From: Seonamhaeicola sp. S2-3
GTDB taxonomy: Bacteria; Bacteroidota; Bacteroidia; Flavobacteriales; Flavobacteriaceae
Length of the DNA: 64,000 nucleotides
Assembly (NCBI RefSeq): GCF_001971785.1
Contig: NZ_CP019389.1
Span: forward strand, 259,001-323,000
Direction: 5' to 3'
Both the position numbers and the translations under genes were made by a program. Every line of letters starts with the position of its first letter. Position 1 is the stretch's first letter. The notes below the pieces were generated by a model. The model had not been told where the DNA came from. It worked only from the letters and a program-made list of their open reading frames with translations, and ran no database searches. Shown here in pieces: positions 24,157 to 33,395 of the stretch.

Positions 24157-26361
24157 CTAGTTAGCTACTTCACTAATAAATTTTATACGGTATAAACGCA
24201 GTTCTTCATCGTCATAATCGCCATCAAATTCTTCAATAGCATCTTTAATGGCATCAGATTCAGACTCCATAAAATATTCATGAATTTCTTCTTGCTGATC
24301 TTCGTCTAAAATTTCATCAATCCAATAATCAATATTCAACTTTGTACCAGAATAAACAATGGCTTCCATTTGCTTAATAAAATCACTCATTTCTAAGCCT
24401 TTGGCAGAAGCTATATCGTCTAATGGCAGTTTTCTATCAATACTTTGAATAATATATAATTTATTTGTAGAATTACTTCCTGTAGATTTAACTACTAAAT
24501 CATCTGGACGCACAATATCATTTTCTTCAACATATTTGGCAATAAGTTCTACAAAATCTTTACCATATTTTCTTGCTTTACCTTCACCAACACCATGAAC
24601 GTTTCCTAGTTCTGACAATGAAATTGGATATTTAAGCGCCATATCTTCTAGTGAAGGGTCTTGAAAAATCACAAAAGGTGGCACTCCTAGCTTTTTAGCA
24701 TTCTTCTTTCTGAGTTCTTTAAGCATGTTCATGAGGGTTTCATCTGCTACAGCTCCACTCCCTTTTGCTGCTGTAACAATGGTACCGTCTTCCTGCTCGC
24801 CTTCAAAAACATGATCTTCGGTCATCATAAAAGACACGGGGTTTTCTATAAATGCTTTTCCTGCATCTTGTAACTTAATAACACCGTATGTTTCTATATC
24901 TTTTTTAAGATAACCTGCTACTAGCACTTGCCTTAATAGTGCCATCCAATATTTTCTATCTTTATCTTTTCCCCTACCAAAAAACGGCTGCTCGTTGGTT
25001 TTATGTGAGTTTATTAGAGCATTTTCTTTTCCTATAATAACACTAACTAAGTCTTTAGATTTATACTTTTGATTGGTATCTTTAATGGTTTCTAATAAAA
25101 CAACAACATCTTCTTTGGCTTCGTGTTTCTTTTTAGGGTGCCTAACATTATCATCCATATCGCCACCTTCACCAGTTTCGTTGTCAAACTCTTCACCAAA
25201 ATAATGTAGAATAAATTTTCTTCTAGAAATAGAAGTTTCTGCAAAAGCCACCACTTCTTGTAACAGCGCATGACCTATTTCTTGTTCGGCTACGGGCTTA
25301 CCAGACATAAACTTCTCTAGTTTCTCTATATCCTTATAAGAGTAAAATGCTAAACAATGCCCTTCGCCTCCATCTCTACCAGCTCTTCCAGTTTCTTGAT
25401 AATAACTTTCTATACTTTTAGGAATATCATGATGAATTACAAACCTAACATCTGGTTTGTCTATTCCCATACCAAAAGCAATGGTTGCCACAACCACATC
25501 AATATCTTCCATTAAGAATTTATCTTGATGGCTAGATCTGGTTTTAGCATCTAAACCGGCATGATAGGGTACGGCTTTTATACCATTAACTTGTAATACT
25601 TGGGCTAATTCTTCTACACGTTTTCTACTTAAACAGTAAACAATACCAGATTTCCCTTCGTTTTGCTTAATAAACCTAATAATATCGGCATCTACATTTT
25701 TGGTTTTTGGCCTTACCTCATAATACAAATTAGGTCTGTTAAATGAGGCTTTAAATGTTTTGGCACCAGTAATACCAAGGTTTTTTATAATATCTTCTTG
25801 TACTTTTGGTGTAGCGGTAGCGGTTAAACCTATAATAGGAATATTATCTCCTATTCTACCAATTATATGACGTAAATTTCTGTATTCTGGCCTAAAATCA
25901 TGCCCCCACTCACTAATACAGTGCGCTTCATCTATAGCCATAAAAGATACTTTTACGCTTTTTAAAAAATCTACATTCTCATCTTTGGTTAAAGATTCTG
26001 GTGCTACGTATAATAATTTAGTAACGCCATTTACAATGTCTTCCTTAACACGCTTAACCTCTGTTTTGTTTAACGATGAATTTAATACATGAGCAATACC
26101 TTCTTCATTAGAAACACCTCTTATAGCATCAACCTGATTTTTCATTAATGCTATTAATGGAGAAACTACAATGGCTGTACCTTCTTGCATTAAAGCTGGT
26201 AATTGATAACATAGCGATTTACCACCACCTGTTGGCATTATTACAAACGTATGATTGCCCGATAAAATACTTTCTACAACGTCTTCTTGCAATCCTTTGA
26301 ATTTATTAAATCCAAAATATTTTTTAAGAGCGGAGTGCAAGTCACTTTTAGCTATTAACAT
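24157..26361 (-). CDS. recQ: ATP-dependent DNA helicase RecQ
   Basis: The 734-residue superfamily 2 helicase unwinds DNA 3' to 5' in recombination and repair. Motif I is TGGGKS at residues 44-49, motif II DEAH at 144-147 within AIDEAHCISEWGHDFRPEYR, and motif VI QETGRAGRDG. A zinc/winged-helix RQC region and an HRDC-like segment (LSELGNVHGVGEGKARKYG) follow, and the last 90 residues form an acidic tail. The RQC zinc cysteines expected of E. coli RecQ are not obvious, which I note without conclusion. The promoter box is at 26410-26417. Confidence 0.95.
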   Translation of the reverse strand: MLIAKSDLHSALKKYFGFNKFKGLQEDVVESILSGNHTFVIMPTGGGKSLCYQLPALMQEGTAIVVSPLIALMKNQVDAIRGVSNEEGIAHVLNSSLNKTEVKRVKEDIVNGVTKLLYVAPESLTKDENVDFLKSVKVSFMAIDEAHCISEWGHDFRPEYRNLRHIIGRIGDNIPIIGLTATATPKVQEDIIKNLGITGAKTFKASFNRPNLYYEVRPKTKNVDADIIRFIKQNEGKSGIVYCLSRKRVEELAQVLQVNGIKAVPYHAGLDAKTRSSHQDKFLMEDIDVVVATIAFGMGIDKPDVRFVIHHDIPKSIESYYQETGRAGRDGGEGHCLAFYSYKDIEKLEKFMSGKPVAEQEIGHALLQEVVAFAETSISRRKFILHYFGEEFDNETGEGGDMDDNVRHPKKKHEAKEDVVVLLETIKDTNQKYKSKDLVSVIIGKENALINSHKTNEQPFFGRGKDKDRKYWMALLRQVLVAGYLKKDIETYGVIKLQDAGKAFIENPVSFMMTEDHVFEGEQEDGTIVTAAKGSGAVADETLMNMLKELRKKNAKKLGVPPFVIFQDPSLEDMALKYPISLSELGNVHGVGEGKARKYGKDFVELIAKYVEENDIVRPDDLVVKSTGSNSTNKLYIIQSIDRKLPLDDIASAKGLEMSDFIKQMEAIVYSGTKLNIDYWIDEILDEDQQEEIHEYFMESESDAIKDAIEEFDGDYDDEELRLYRIKFISEVAN

Positions 26362-26409
26362 GGATAAATTAAATAATTAGTTAACCTACTTAAAAATACA
26401 CTAAAAATT

Positions 26410-26417
26410 CAAAATTA
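26410..26417 (-). promoter_or_regulatory. -7 box of recQ
   Basis: The minus strand reads TAATTTTG (TAnnTTTG) about 49 nt upstream of the recQ ATG at 26361. Confidence 0.5.
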
Positions 26418-26469
26418 ATACGAATAATTTTATTAGCATATTTTGAAGAACCCTCATATTTTTTTTCGT

Positions 26470-26477
26470 TAGTTTTG
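26470..26477 (+). promoter_or_regulatory. -7 box of the kdsD-tatC operon
   Basis: TAGTTTTG matches TAnnTTTG. Transcription would begin just before the perfect hairpin at 26484-26512, giving kdsD a structured leader of about 85 nt. Confidence 0.5.
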
Positions 26478-26483
26478 TAACGA

Positions 26484-26512
26484 AAATCCAAATTACAATA
26501 AAATTTGGATTT
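26484..26512 (+). promoter_or_regulatory. Hairpin in the kdsD leader
   Basis: AAATCCAAATT (26484-26494) pairs perfectly with AATTTGGATTT (26502-26512) around a 7-nt loop. A second stem, AAGATT/AATCTT at 26517-26522 and 26534-26539, follows. The first lies right after the predicted start of transcription and upstream of a TTG start codon. Confidence 0.6.
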
Positions 26513-26568
26513 GAATAAGATTAAAGATAATAAAATCTTTAAAAGCATCAACTAAAAATATATAAATT

Positions 26569-27534
26569 TTGAATAGCGAGAATTCTATTATACAAATTGC
26601 TAAACAAACTATAGAGGCAGAAAGTAAAGCCATTTTTAATCTTTCTAACCTAATTACCAATGATTTTGCTGAAGCTGTTAAACTTATTTACAACTCTAAA
26701 GGACGCGTTATAATTACCGGTGTTGGTAAAAGTGCCATTATTGCAAACAAAATAGTAGCTACCTTAAATTCTACGGGTACACCTGCTGTATTTATGCATG
26801 CTGCCGATGCTATTCATGGCGATTTAGGTTTAATTTTAGAAGATGATGTGGTAATCTGCATTTCTAAAAGTGGTAATACACCAGAAATTAAGGTTTTAGT
26901 ACCACTAATTAAAAATGCTAAAAACAAAATGATTGCTATAACTGGGAATAAAGACTCTTTTTTAGCGCAACAGGTTGATTTTGTTTTAAATGCTTTTGTT
27001 GAAAAAGAAGCTTGTCCAAACAATTTAGCACCTACAACTAGCACCACAGCTCAATTAGTTGTTGGTGATGCGCTTGCCATTTGTTTATTAAAAATGCGCG
27101 GATTTTCTAGTAATGATTTTGCAAAATACCATCCTGGTGGTTCCTTAGGTAAAAAACTTTACTTAAGAGTGCATGATATTTCATCTATTAATGAAAAACC
27201 AAAAGTGCAACCTAATACCAGTATTAAAGATGTTATTGTTGAAATAACTGAAAAAATGTTAGGAGTTACGGCTGTAGTTGAAAATGATGGAATTATTGGA
27301 ATTATAACCGATGGTGATTTAAGAAGAATGCTTAGTAAAGTTGATAATTTTTCAACCTTAACAGCAAAAGATATCATGAGTGCTAACCCAAAACGTGTAA
27401 AAGCAGAAACCATGGCTGTTGATGCCCTAGATATTATGGAAACCAATGGCATTTCTCAACTTTTAGTTGAAGAAAACGGTAAATATGCTGGGGTTGTTCA
27501 TTTACACGATTTAATTAAAGAAGGCATTTTATAA
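26569..27534 (+). CDS. kdsD: Arabinose-5-phosphate isomerase (KdsD/KpsF family)
   Basis: The enzyme interconverts ribulose 5-phosphate and arabinose 5-phosphate, the first step toward Kdo for lipopolysaccharide. The 321 residues hold a SIS domain (GVGKSAIIANKIVATLNSTG, CISKSGNTPEI, about residues 30-175) and a pair of CBS domains (about 205-320, GIITDGDLRRML, ISQLLVEENGKYAGVVH). The start codon is TTG at 26569: an in-frame stop lies two codons upstream and no ATG is available nearby. Its stop overlaps the tatC start by one base. The leader is strongly structured (26484-26539). Confidence 0.95.
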   Translation: MNSENSIIQIAKQTIEAESKAIFNLSNLITNDFAEAVKLIYNSKGRVIITGVGKSAIIANKIVATLNSTGTPAVFMHAADAIHGDLGLILEDDVVICISKSGNTPEIKVLVPLIKNAKNKMIAITGNKDSFLAQQVDFVLNAFVEKEACPNNLAPTTSTTAQLVVGDALAICLLKMRGFSSNDFAKYHPGGSLGKKLYLRVHDISSINEKPKVQPNTSIKDVIVEITEKMLGVTAVVENDGIIGIITDGDLRRMLSKVDNFSTLTAKDIMSANPKRVKAETMAVDALDIMETNGISQLLVEENGKYAGVVHLHDLIKEGIL

Positions 27535-28358
27535 TGGCAAAGAAAAATGTAAATGAGATGTCTTTTCTAGATCATCTCGAAGATTTAAGATGGCATTTAA
27601 TTAGAATTTGTTTAGCGGTAGTTATTGTTGCTACACTAGCTTTTATTTTTAGCCGCTTTATTTTTGATGAAATTATTTTTGCGCCATTAAACATGAGTTT
27701 CCCTACTTATGATTTTTTGTGTAAAGCAGCTACATTTATTGGGGTAGATACTACATTTTGTAATGATGAAGTACCTATGATTATTCAAAACAGAACCATG
27801 GCGGGGCAGTTTTCTGCAGATATTTGGACCGCAATTTTGGGTGGTTTTATAATTGCTTTCCCCTATGTAATTTATCAATTATGGAGCTTTATAAGCCCAG
27901 GTTTACATGAAAATGAAAGAAGACACGCTAAAGGGTTTATCATAATTTCATCGGCACTGTTTTTTCTTGGAGTATTATTTGGGTATTATATTGTAACACC
28001 TTTATCTATAAACTTTTTAGCTAATTATAGTGTTTCTGAAACCGTTGACAACCAAATTGATATTAGCTCTTACATTGCTCTTGTGCGTTCTTCTGCTTTG
28101 GCTTCCGGACTCATTTTTGAGCTGCCTATCATCATTTATTTTCTAACTAAAATTGGTTTGGTTACTCCTCAAATTCTAAAAAAATACAGAAAGTATGCAC
28201 TGGTAATTGTGCTAATTTTATCTGCAATTATTACACCTCCAGATATTGCTAGTCAGGTCATTGTAGCTATTCCTATTTTAATTTTATATCAAGTTAGTAT
28301 CTATATATCTAAAATTGTTGTTAGAAATCAAATAAGAAAAGAAGAACAACATGCTTAG
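27534..28358 (+). CDS. tatC: Twin-arginine translocase subunit TatC
   Basis: TatC is the six-helix receptor for twin-arginine signal peptides in export of folded proteins. The 274 residues begin with EMSFLDHLEDLRWHLIRIC, the conserved cytoplasmic N-terminus, and include QLWSFISPGLHENERRHAKG and AIITPPDIASQ, both diagnostic. An inserted loop near residues 60-85 with two cysteines (LCKAATFIGVDTTFCNDE) is longer than in E. coli. The gene overlaps kdsD by one base and precedes lptB by 41 bp. No tatA gene is in the window. Confidence 0.96.
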   Translation: MAKKNVNEMSFLDHLEDLRWHLIRICLAVVIVATLAFIFSRFIFDEIIFAPLNMSFPTYDFLCKAATFIGVDTTFCNDEVPMIIQNRTMAGQFSADIWTAILGGFIIAFPYVIYQLWSFISPGLHENERRHAKGFIIISSALFFLGVLFGYYIVTPLSINFLANYSVSETVDNQIDISSYIALVRSSALASGLIFELPIIIYFLTKIGLVTPQILKKYRKYALVIVLILSAIITPPDIASQVIVAIPILILYQVSIYISKIVVRNQIRKEEQHA

Positions 28359-28399
28359 TTATTAGCCAATAATTAATTAAAATTTACGTTATTGCAAGT

Positions 28400-29140
28400 A
28401 TGATTTTAAAAGCCGAAAATTTAATGAAGTCCTACAACGGACGTAAAGTAGTAAAAGACGTATCTCTTGAGGTAAATCAGGGTGAAATAGTTGGGTTGTT
28501 AGGACCTAATGGTGCTGGTAAAACAACATCATTCTATATGATTGTTGGGTTAATTAAACCTAATGGTGGACAAATTTTTCTTGATAATACTGAGATTACT
28601 AAATTCCCTATGTACAAACGTGCTCAAAATGGTATTGGGTATTTGGCGCAAGAAGCTTCGGTTTTTAGAAAACTTAGCATTGAAGATAATATTTTAAGTG
28701 TGCTTCAGCTTACCAAATTAAGTAAAAAGCAACAACATGATAAAATGGAATCTTTAATTGAAGAATTTGGTTTAGGGCATATTAGAAAAAACAGAGGCGA
28801 TTTACTTTCTGGTGGAGAACGCAGACGTACAGAAATTGCTCGCGCTCTGGCAACAGACCCTAATTTTATTCTTTTAGATGAACCTTTTGCTGGTGTAGAT
28901 CCCGTAGCTGTAGAAGATATTCAACGTATTGTAGCGCAGCTTACCAAAAAAAATATTGGTATTTTAATTACAGACCATAACGTACAAGAAACCCTTGCTA
29001 TTACAGATAGAACGTACCTTATGTTTGAAGGTGGTATATTAAAACACGGTAATCCTGAAGAACTTGCTAACGATGAAATGGTGCGTAAAGTGTACTTAGG
29101 TCAAAACTTTGAGTTGCGTAAAAAGAAAATTAGAGACTAA
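28400..29140 (+). CDS. lptB: LPS export ABC transporter ATP-binding protein LptB
   Basis: LptB powers extraction of lipopolysaccharide from the inner membrane with LptF and LptG. The 246 residues carry Walker [10 protein letters not shown] at 35-43, the Q-loop in LAQEASVF, signature LSGGE at 136-140 followed by [10 protein letters not shown], Walker B FILLDE at 156-161 and the switch histidine in ITDHNVQET. The [15 protein letters not shown] form is typical of LptB. It lies 41 bp after tatC and follows kdsD, so LPS precursor and transport functions sit together. lptF and lptG are not in the window. Confidence 0.94.
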   Translation: MILKAENLMKSYNGRKVVKDVSLEVNQGEIVGLLGPNGAGKTTSFYMIVGLIKPNGGQIFLDNTEITKFPMYKRAQNGIGYLAQEASVFRKLSIEDNILSVLQLTKLSKKQQHDKMESLIEEFGLGHIRKNRGDLLSGGERRRTEIARALATDPNFILLDEPFAGVDPVAVEDIQRIVAQLTKKNIGILITDHNVQETLAITDRTYLMFEGGILKHGNPEELANDEMVRKVYLGQNFELRKKKIRD

Positions 29141-29156
29141 CGTTTCTATTCTATCT

Positions 29157-29368
29157 TTAATACTCTGTTACTGACCCCCAATTTTCTCCTGTTTTTATTC
29201 TATAAAGTTGCATTTCAGAAATACCAAACTGTTTTGCTATCATTTTTAAACGGGTTCTTCTGTTAGGGTCATTAATTTTCCGTTTAATTAATTTAACCTT
29301 AGTTTCTGTTAGCTTAGAATAGGTTCTTTTTCTAGGAGTATTTTTACTAAATTGATGCTGTTCTTTTA
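29157..29368 (-). pseudogene. Helix-turn-helix remnant without a start codon
   Basis: On the minus strand a frame open from about 29378 to a stop at 29157 encodes a basic stretch ending with RTRLKMIAKQFGISEMQLYR and then IKTGENWGSV, which reads like a helix-turn-helix followed by the GENW ending of HNH or regulator-type proteins. No ATG, GTG or TTG lies before the conserved part; the only ATG would leave about 30 residues. It is probably the tail of a decayed gene just past the DUF808 stop codon. It could instead be a short coding gene with an unusual start. Confidence 0.45.
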
Positions 29369-30259
29369 TTATTGTCCTTTAACCTTTGCAATTAAAAATT
29401 TAATAGCTTTAAACACTACTAAAGCAATAAACCCTACAATTAAGCCTATAACAAACTCTATTAACATTGTTGGTATAGACATGCCCGCTACTAAATGATG
29501 AATAAAATCTACATTATGATTAAAAATACCTCCTGCTACAAGTATTAAAGCAATAGTACCTATTACAGATAAACTTTTTATAACAATAGGTAAGGCTCTT
29601 ATTAAAAAATTTCCAATAAATTTTGATACGCTTTTTTCTCTTTTACCAAACTTTACAAGTCTGTAACCAAAATCGTCCATTCTAACTATTAGGGCTACAA
29701 TACCATAAACTCCAATAGTAGCAATTATACAAACAATAGTAACTACTAGTATTTGAGATAATATAGGTTTTTCTAATACCGTTCCAAGCGCAATGATTAC
29801 AATTTCAACAGATAAAATAAAATCTGTAAAAATAGCCGATTTTATTTTCTTCTTTTCAGAAAGTAAAGCCTCTTCTTTAGTAAGTTCTACATTCAAATCA
29901 CTATGAGAATCGGCCTTGGGCGCATGTGGCACAAAAAACTCATAAATTTTTTCTGCCCCTTCAAACGCTAAATAAATAGCACCAAAAGTTAAAGCTAAGG
30001 TTATGGCCCATGGCGCAAAGGCACTAAGTAAAAAGGCAATAGGCAATATAATAAGTTTATTTAATGCAGATCCTTTGGTTATAGCCCATAAAACAGGAAG
30101 CTCTCTAGAAGACATAAATCCTGTAGCTTTTTCTGCATTTACAGCTAAATCATCCCCTAAAATTCCAGCTGTTTTTTTGGTAGAAATCTTACTCATTACC
30201 ACCACATCATCCATTAGGGTGGCTATATCATCTAATAGCGCAAAAAATCCTGATGCCAT
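29369..30259 (-). CDS. DUF808 (YedI-like) membrane protein
   Basis: The 296-residue integral membrane protein matches the DUF808/YedI family: it begins with MASGFFALLDDIATLMDDVV and has AEKATGFMSSRELPVLWAI soon after, both hallmark segments. There are about seven helices. A charged loop (APKADSHSDLNVELTKEEAL) lies at about residues 110-130. No function is known for the family. It lies 9 bp after the stop side of pssA on the same strand, so co-transcription with phospholipid synthesis is likely, but a functional link is not established. Confidence 0.9.
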   Translation of the reverse strand: MASGFFALLDDIATLMDDVVVMSKISTKKTAGILGDDLAVNAEKATGFMSSRELPVLWAITKGSALNKLIILPIAFLLSAFAPWAITLALTFGAIYLAFEGAEKIYEFFVPHAPKADSHSDLNVELTKEEALLSEKKKIKSAIFTDFILSVEIVIIALGTVLEKPILSQILVVTIVCIIATIGVYGIVALIVRMDDFGYRLVKFGKREKSVSKFIGNFLIRALPIVIKSLSVIGTIALILVAGGIFNHNVDFIHHLVAGMSIPTMLIEFVIGLIVGFIALVVFKAIKFLIAKVKGQ

Positions 30260-30268
30260 GTATTAATA

Positions 30269-31015
30269 TTATTTTGTGGTTAAATTGTCTAAAACAGACA
30301 TGATTATATATAACAGTATAATTAATGGTATGGCTGCAAACCATAGTACAATTAACAATACAGCGCAAAGTATAATAAATATGTAGCGTGTTGCATTTGC
30401 TTTAAAGCTCCAACTTTTAAATTTTAATGCAAATAATTTAATGCCAGAGTTTAGTAACCAGCAACTTAAAATGGTCATTGCTATTAAAAACCATTTATTT
30501 AAAATGATAGCATTAATAACATCGTTATTTTGATACTCTAAAATTAAAGGGAGCGATACAATTAATAACGTATTGGCTGGGGTTGGCAAACCTTTAAAAA
30601 AAGTTTGTTGCTCGGTATCTACATTAAATTTTGCAAGCCTATAAGCTGATGCTAATGTTATTAAAAGTCCTATAAAAGGTAAAAAACCACCTCCTGTTAA
30701 TTCAAATAAGCTTGTTTCAAAACCATTTTGATGAGCATCAAACCAACCCGTTTGCGTTAAGCCTAAAAGCTTAAACATGATTATTCCTGGCACCAATCCG
30801 CTAGTAACTACATCGGCTAAAGAATCTAATTGTAAACCTATATCACTTTCAACCTTTAGTTTTCTTGCTGCAAAACCATCAAAAAAGTCAAAAAATATAC
30901 CTAAAAACACTAAAAAGGCAGCTGTAACAAAGTGGTTATTAACAGCAAAAACTACAGCAATACTCCCACAAAATAAATTTAGTAAGGTTAGAGCATTCGG
31001 AATATATCGCTTCAT
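30269..31015 (-). CDS. pssA: CDP-diacylglycerol--serine O-phosphatidyltransferase
   Basis: PssA replaces CMP of CDP-diacylglycerol with serine to make phosphatidylserine. The 248-residue membrane protein has the complete CDP-alcohol phosphotransferase motif at residues 43-68: D43-x2-D46-G47-x2-A50-R51-x8-G60-x3-D64-x3-D68. The start YIPNALTLLNLFCGSIAVVF is typical of type II bacterial PssA. About seven helices are seen. Its substrate is made by CdsA (12398) and its product is used by Psd (13209), both in this window. DUF808 follows 9 bp downstream. Confidence 0.95.
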   Translation of the reverse strand: MKRYIPNALTLLNLFCGSIAVVFAVNNHFVTAAFLVFLGIFFDFFDGFAARKLKVESDIGLQLDSLADVVTSGLVPGIIMFKLLGLTQTGWFDAHQNGFETSLFELTGGGFLPFIGLLITLASAYRLAKFNVDTEQQTFFKGLPTPANTLLIVSLPLILEYQNNDVINAIILNKWFLIAMTILSCWLLNSGIKLFALKFKSWSFKANATRYIFIILCAVLLIVLWFAAIPLIILLYIIMSVLDNLTTK

Positions 31016-31103
31016 GTAATAAATTTAATTTCTGTAAAAATAACAAACAATTTTACTCTAAAGCAATATCTAATATAAATTCAAGTTTATAGGTTTATAA
31101 ATT

Positions 31104-32201
31104 ATGTGCATCTTTGTAAAAAATTTGCGATTGAAAGCTTATATAACCGCCTTATTCTGTGTAATATCAGTATCCGCCTTTAGTCAAACTACTAGAAAAT
31201 ATTCTAATGAGTTTATGAACATTGGTGTTGATGCTGCTGCTCTAGGTATGAGTAGTGCTGTTACATCGCACACCGCCGATGTAAATTCTGGGTATTGGAA
31301 TCCTGCGGGTCTTTTAGCTTTAGAAGACAATCAGTTAGCGCTTATGCACTCTAGCTATTTTGCTAATATTGCCAATTACGATTATGCAGCTTATGCAATG
31401 CCTATAGACAATAATAGTGCTATGGCAATATCTCTAATTAGGTTTGCTGTTGATGATATTTTAAACACAACCCAATTAATTGATGATCAAGGCAATATTA
31501 ATTATGATAGAATTAGCCTGTTTTCTACTGCAGACTATGGTTTAACATTTTCTTATGCAAGAAAACTTCCTGTTCAAGGATTAAACTATGGTGTTAATGC
31601 CAAAGTTATTCGAAGAATTATTGGTGATTTTGCATCGTCTTGGGGTTTTGGTTTAGATGCGGGTATTCAATTTGAAACCAACAACAACTGGAAATTTGGT
31701 GTTATGGCCAGAGATATTACAACCACGTTTAATGCTTGGGCTATTGATGAAGATGAATTTGAAACCATTAAAGATGCTGTTGAAGGGCAAAACCAAGAAT
31801 TACCAGAAAGCACCGAAATTACCATTCCTAAACTGCAAATAGGCATTTCTAAACTATTTAGTTTTCATTATGATTATACTTTACTAGCTGCTGCCAATTT
31901 AAATGTTAGATTTGAAGAAAATAATGATATTATTTCATCATCTTTTGCTAGTATAAATCCCGCCTTAGGTTTTGAATTTGGATATATTGATATGGTGTAT
32001 TTGCGTGCTGGCATGGGTAATTTTCAAAATGAACTGCAAATAGACAACACAGAACAGCTCACCTTTCAACCAAGTTTTGGTGTTGGTTTTAAATACAATG
32101 GCATTCAAATTGATTATGCGTTTACAGATATTGGCGACCAAAGTGTGGCGTTGTACTCTAATGTATTTTCATTAAAACTAGATTTTAGTATTTTTAGGTA
32201 A
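31104..32201 (+). CDS. PorV/PorQ-like type IX secretion outer-membrane protein
   Basis: The 365-residue protein has a signal peptide (about residues 8-28, ending SAFSQ) and a 14-strand FadL-like beta barrel, with NIGVDAAALGMSSAVTSHT and VNSGYWNPAGLLAL near the start as in PorV-type proteins of the type IX secretion system. Many genomes call this form PorV2. Its exact secretion role is not shown. The ATG at 31104 overlaps a near-match -7 box (CATCTTTG), so a TTG at 31131, just before the signal peptide, could be the true start. Its stop overlaps the start of the DUF4105 gene. Confidence 0.82.
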   Translation: MCIFVKNLRLKAYITALFCVISVSAFSQTTRKYSNEFMNIGVDAAALGMSSAVTSHTADVNSGYWNPAGLLALEDNQLALMHSSYFANIANYDYAAYAMPIDNNSAMAISLIRFAVDDILNTTQLIDDQGNINYDRISLFSTADYGLTFSYARKLPVQGLNYGVNAKVIRRIIGDFASSWGFGLDAGIQFETNNNWKFGVMARDITTTFNAWAIDEDEFETIKDAVEGQNQELPESTEITIPKLQIGISKLFSFHYDYTLLAAANLNVRFEENNDIISSSFASINPALGFEFGYIDMVYLRAGMGNFQNELQIDNTEQLTFQPSFGVGFKYNGIQIDYAFTDIGDQSVALYSNVFSLKLDFSIFR

Positions 32202-33376
32202 TGGTAAAAAAATTACGTTTTCTTCTTTTAGTAGTTTCTTCTTTCATTTATGGGCAACAAATAACCCTCTCTAACACGGCAGAAATTAGTGTTTTAACGG
32301 TTGGCCCTGGAACGTCTTTAAATGATGCTTTCGGGCATAGTGCTTTTAGAATAAAAGACCCAAATAACAGATTAGATGTGGTTTATGGCTATGGCGAGTA
32401 TGATTTTGATGCTCCTAACTTTTACCTAAAATTTGCCCGTGGCAAACTAAATTATTTACTTAGTAAAGACAGCTTTAGTAGGTTTTACCAAGTATATGTT
32501 TATTTTAACCGCACTGTTAAAGAGCAAGTTTTAAATTTATCGCAAAGCGAAAAACAAAACCTATACAACTATTTAATTAATAATTACAAACCCGAAAACC
32601 GAGGGTATTTGTATGAGTTCTTTTTTGATAATTGTGCTACACGTATTAAAGATGTAACTAAAATTGCTACCAAAAATTCCATTAAATTTAATTTACCAAA
32701 AGCGTATACCCCAAAAACTTTTAGAAGCTTAATTTACAACAATGTAAATAAAAACACATGGGGTAGTTTGGGTATAGACATGGCATTAGGTGCTGTAATA
32801 GATAGAAAAGCAACGCCAGAAGAACAAATGTTTTTACCAGAAAACATCTATAAATTCTTTGAAGCTGCAACCAAAAAAGATGGTACACCATTAGTAAAAA
32901 AAAGCAATATCATTTTTACTAAAAGACCTACTAATATTTCAAATAATTTTTTTAGCAGTCCGCTCTTTGTTTTAGGGATGATAGCTTTGGTTATTATATT
33001 TATTACTTATAAAGATTTTAAAAACAAAAAACAAACGCAGTGGCTAGATATAACACTGTTTAGCTTTACAGGCCTTATAGGCATTCTTATTTTACTACTC
33101 TGGTTTGCAACAGACCATACAGGCACGCACCAAAACTACAATCTGCTTTGGGCTTTCGCTTTAAATATTTTAATGATTGGGCAATTGGTAAATAAAAAAC
33201 CCAAAACATGGTTTATTAAATATGTAAAATTTTTAATAATAATGCTTTGCCTACTTACACTACACTGGATTATTGGTGTTCAGGTATTTGCCGTTGGTTT
33301 AATCCCTCTATTAATAGCCTTATTTATTAGGTATATTTACTTAGTAAAATACTACGCAACCCTCAACAATCAATAG
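32201..33376 (+). CDS. DUF4105 (Lnb-type) membrane protein
   Basis: The 391-residue protein has a signal peptide (ending IYGQQ), a periplasmic DUF4105 domain from about residues 25 to 225, and four to five membrane helices in the last 140 residues. The domain shows VGPGTSLNDAFGHSAFRI with a histidine, and FFDNCATRIKDV with a cysteine, the probable catalytic pair of this NlpC/P60-like fold. Lnb, a Bacteroides enzyme that N-acylates lipoproteins, carries the same domain, so a lipoprotein-modifying role is a fair hypothesis. It is co-transcribed with the PorV-like gene and converges with the glycan locus 19 bp away. Confidence 0.82.
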   Translation: MVKKLRFLLLVVSSFIYGQQITLSNTAEISVLTVGPGTSLNDAFGHSAFRIKDPNNRLDVVYGYGEYDFDAPNFYLKFARGKLNYLLSKDSFSRFYQVYVYFNRTVKEQVLNLSQSEKQNLYNYLINNYKPENRGYLYEFFFDNCATRIKDVTKIATKNSIKFNLPKAYTPKTFRSLIYNNVNKNTWGSLGIDMALGAVIDRKATPEEQMFLPENIYKFFEAATKKDGTPLVKKSNIIFTKRPTNISNNFFSSPLFVLGMIALVIIFITYKDFKNKKQTQWLDITLFSFTGLIGILILLLWFATDHTGTHQNYNLLWAFALNILMIGQLVNKKPKTWFIKYVKFLIIMLCLLTLHWIIGVQVFAVGLIPLLIALFIRYIYLVKYYATLNNQ

Positions 33377-33395
33377 TCTATAATCAATTTAAAAA

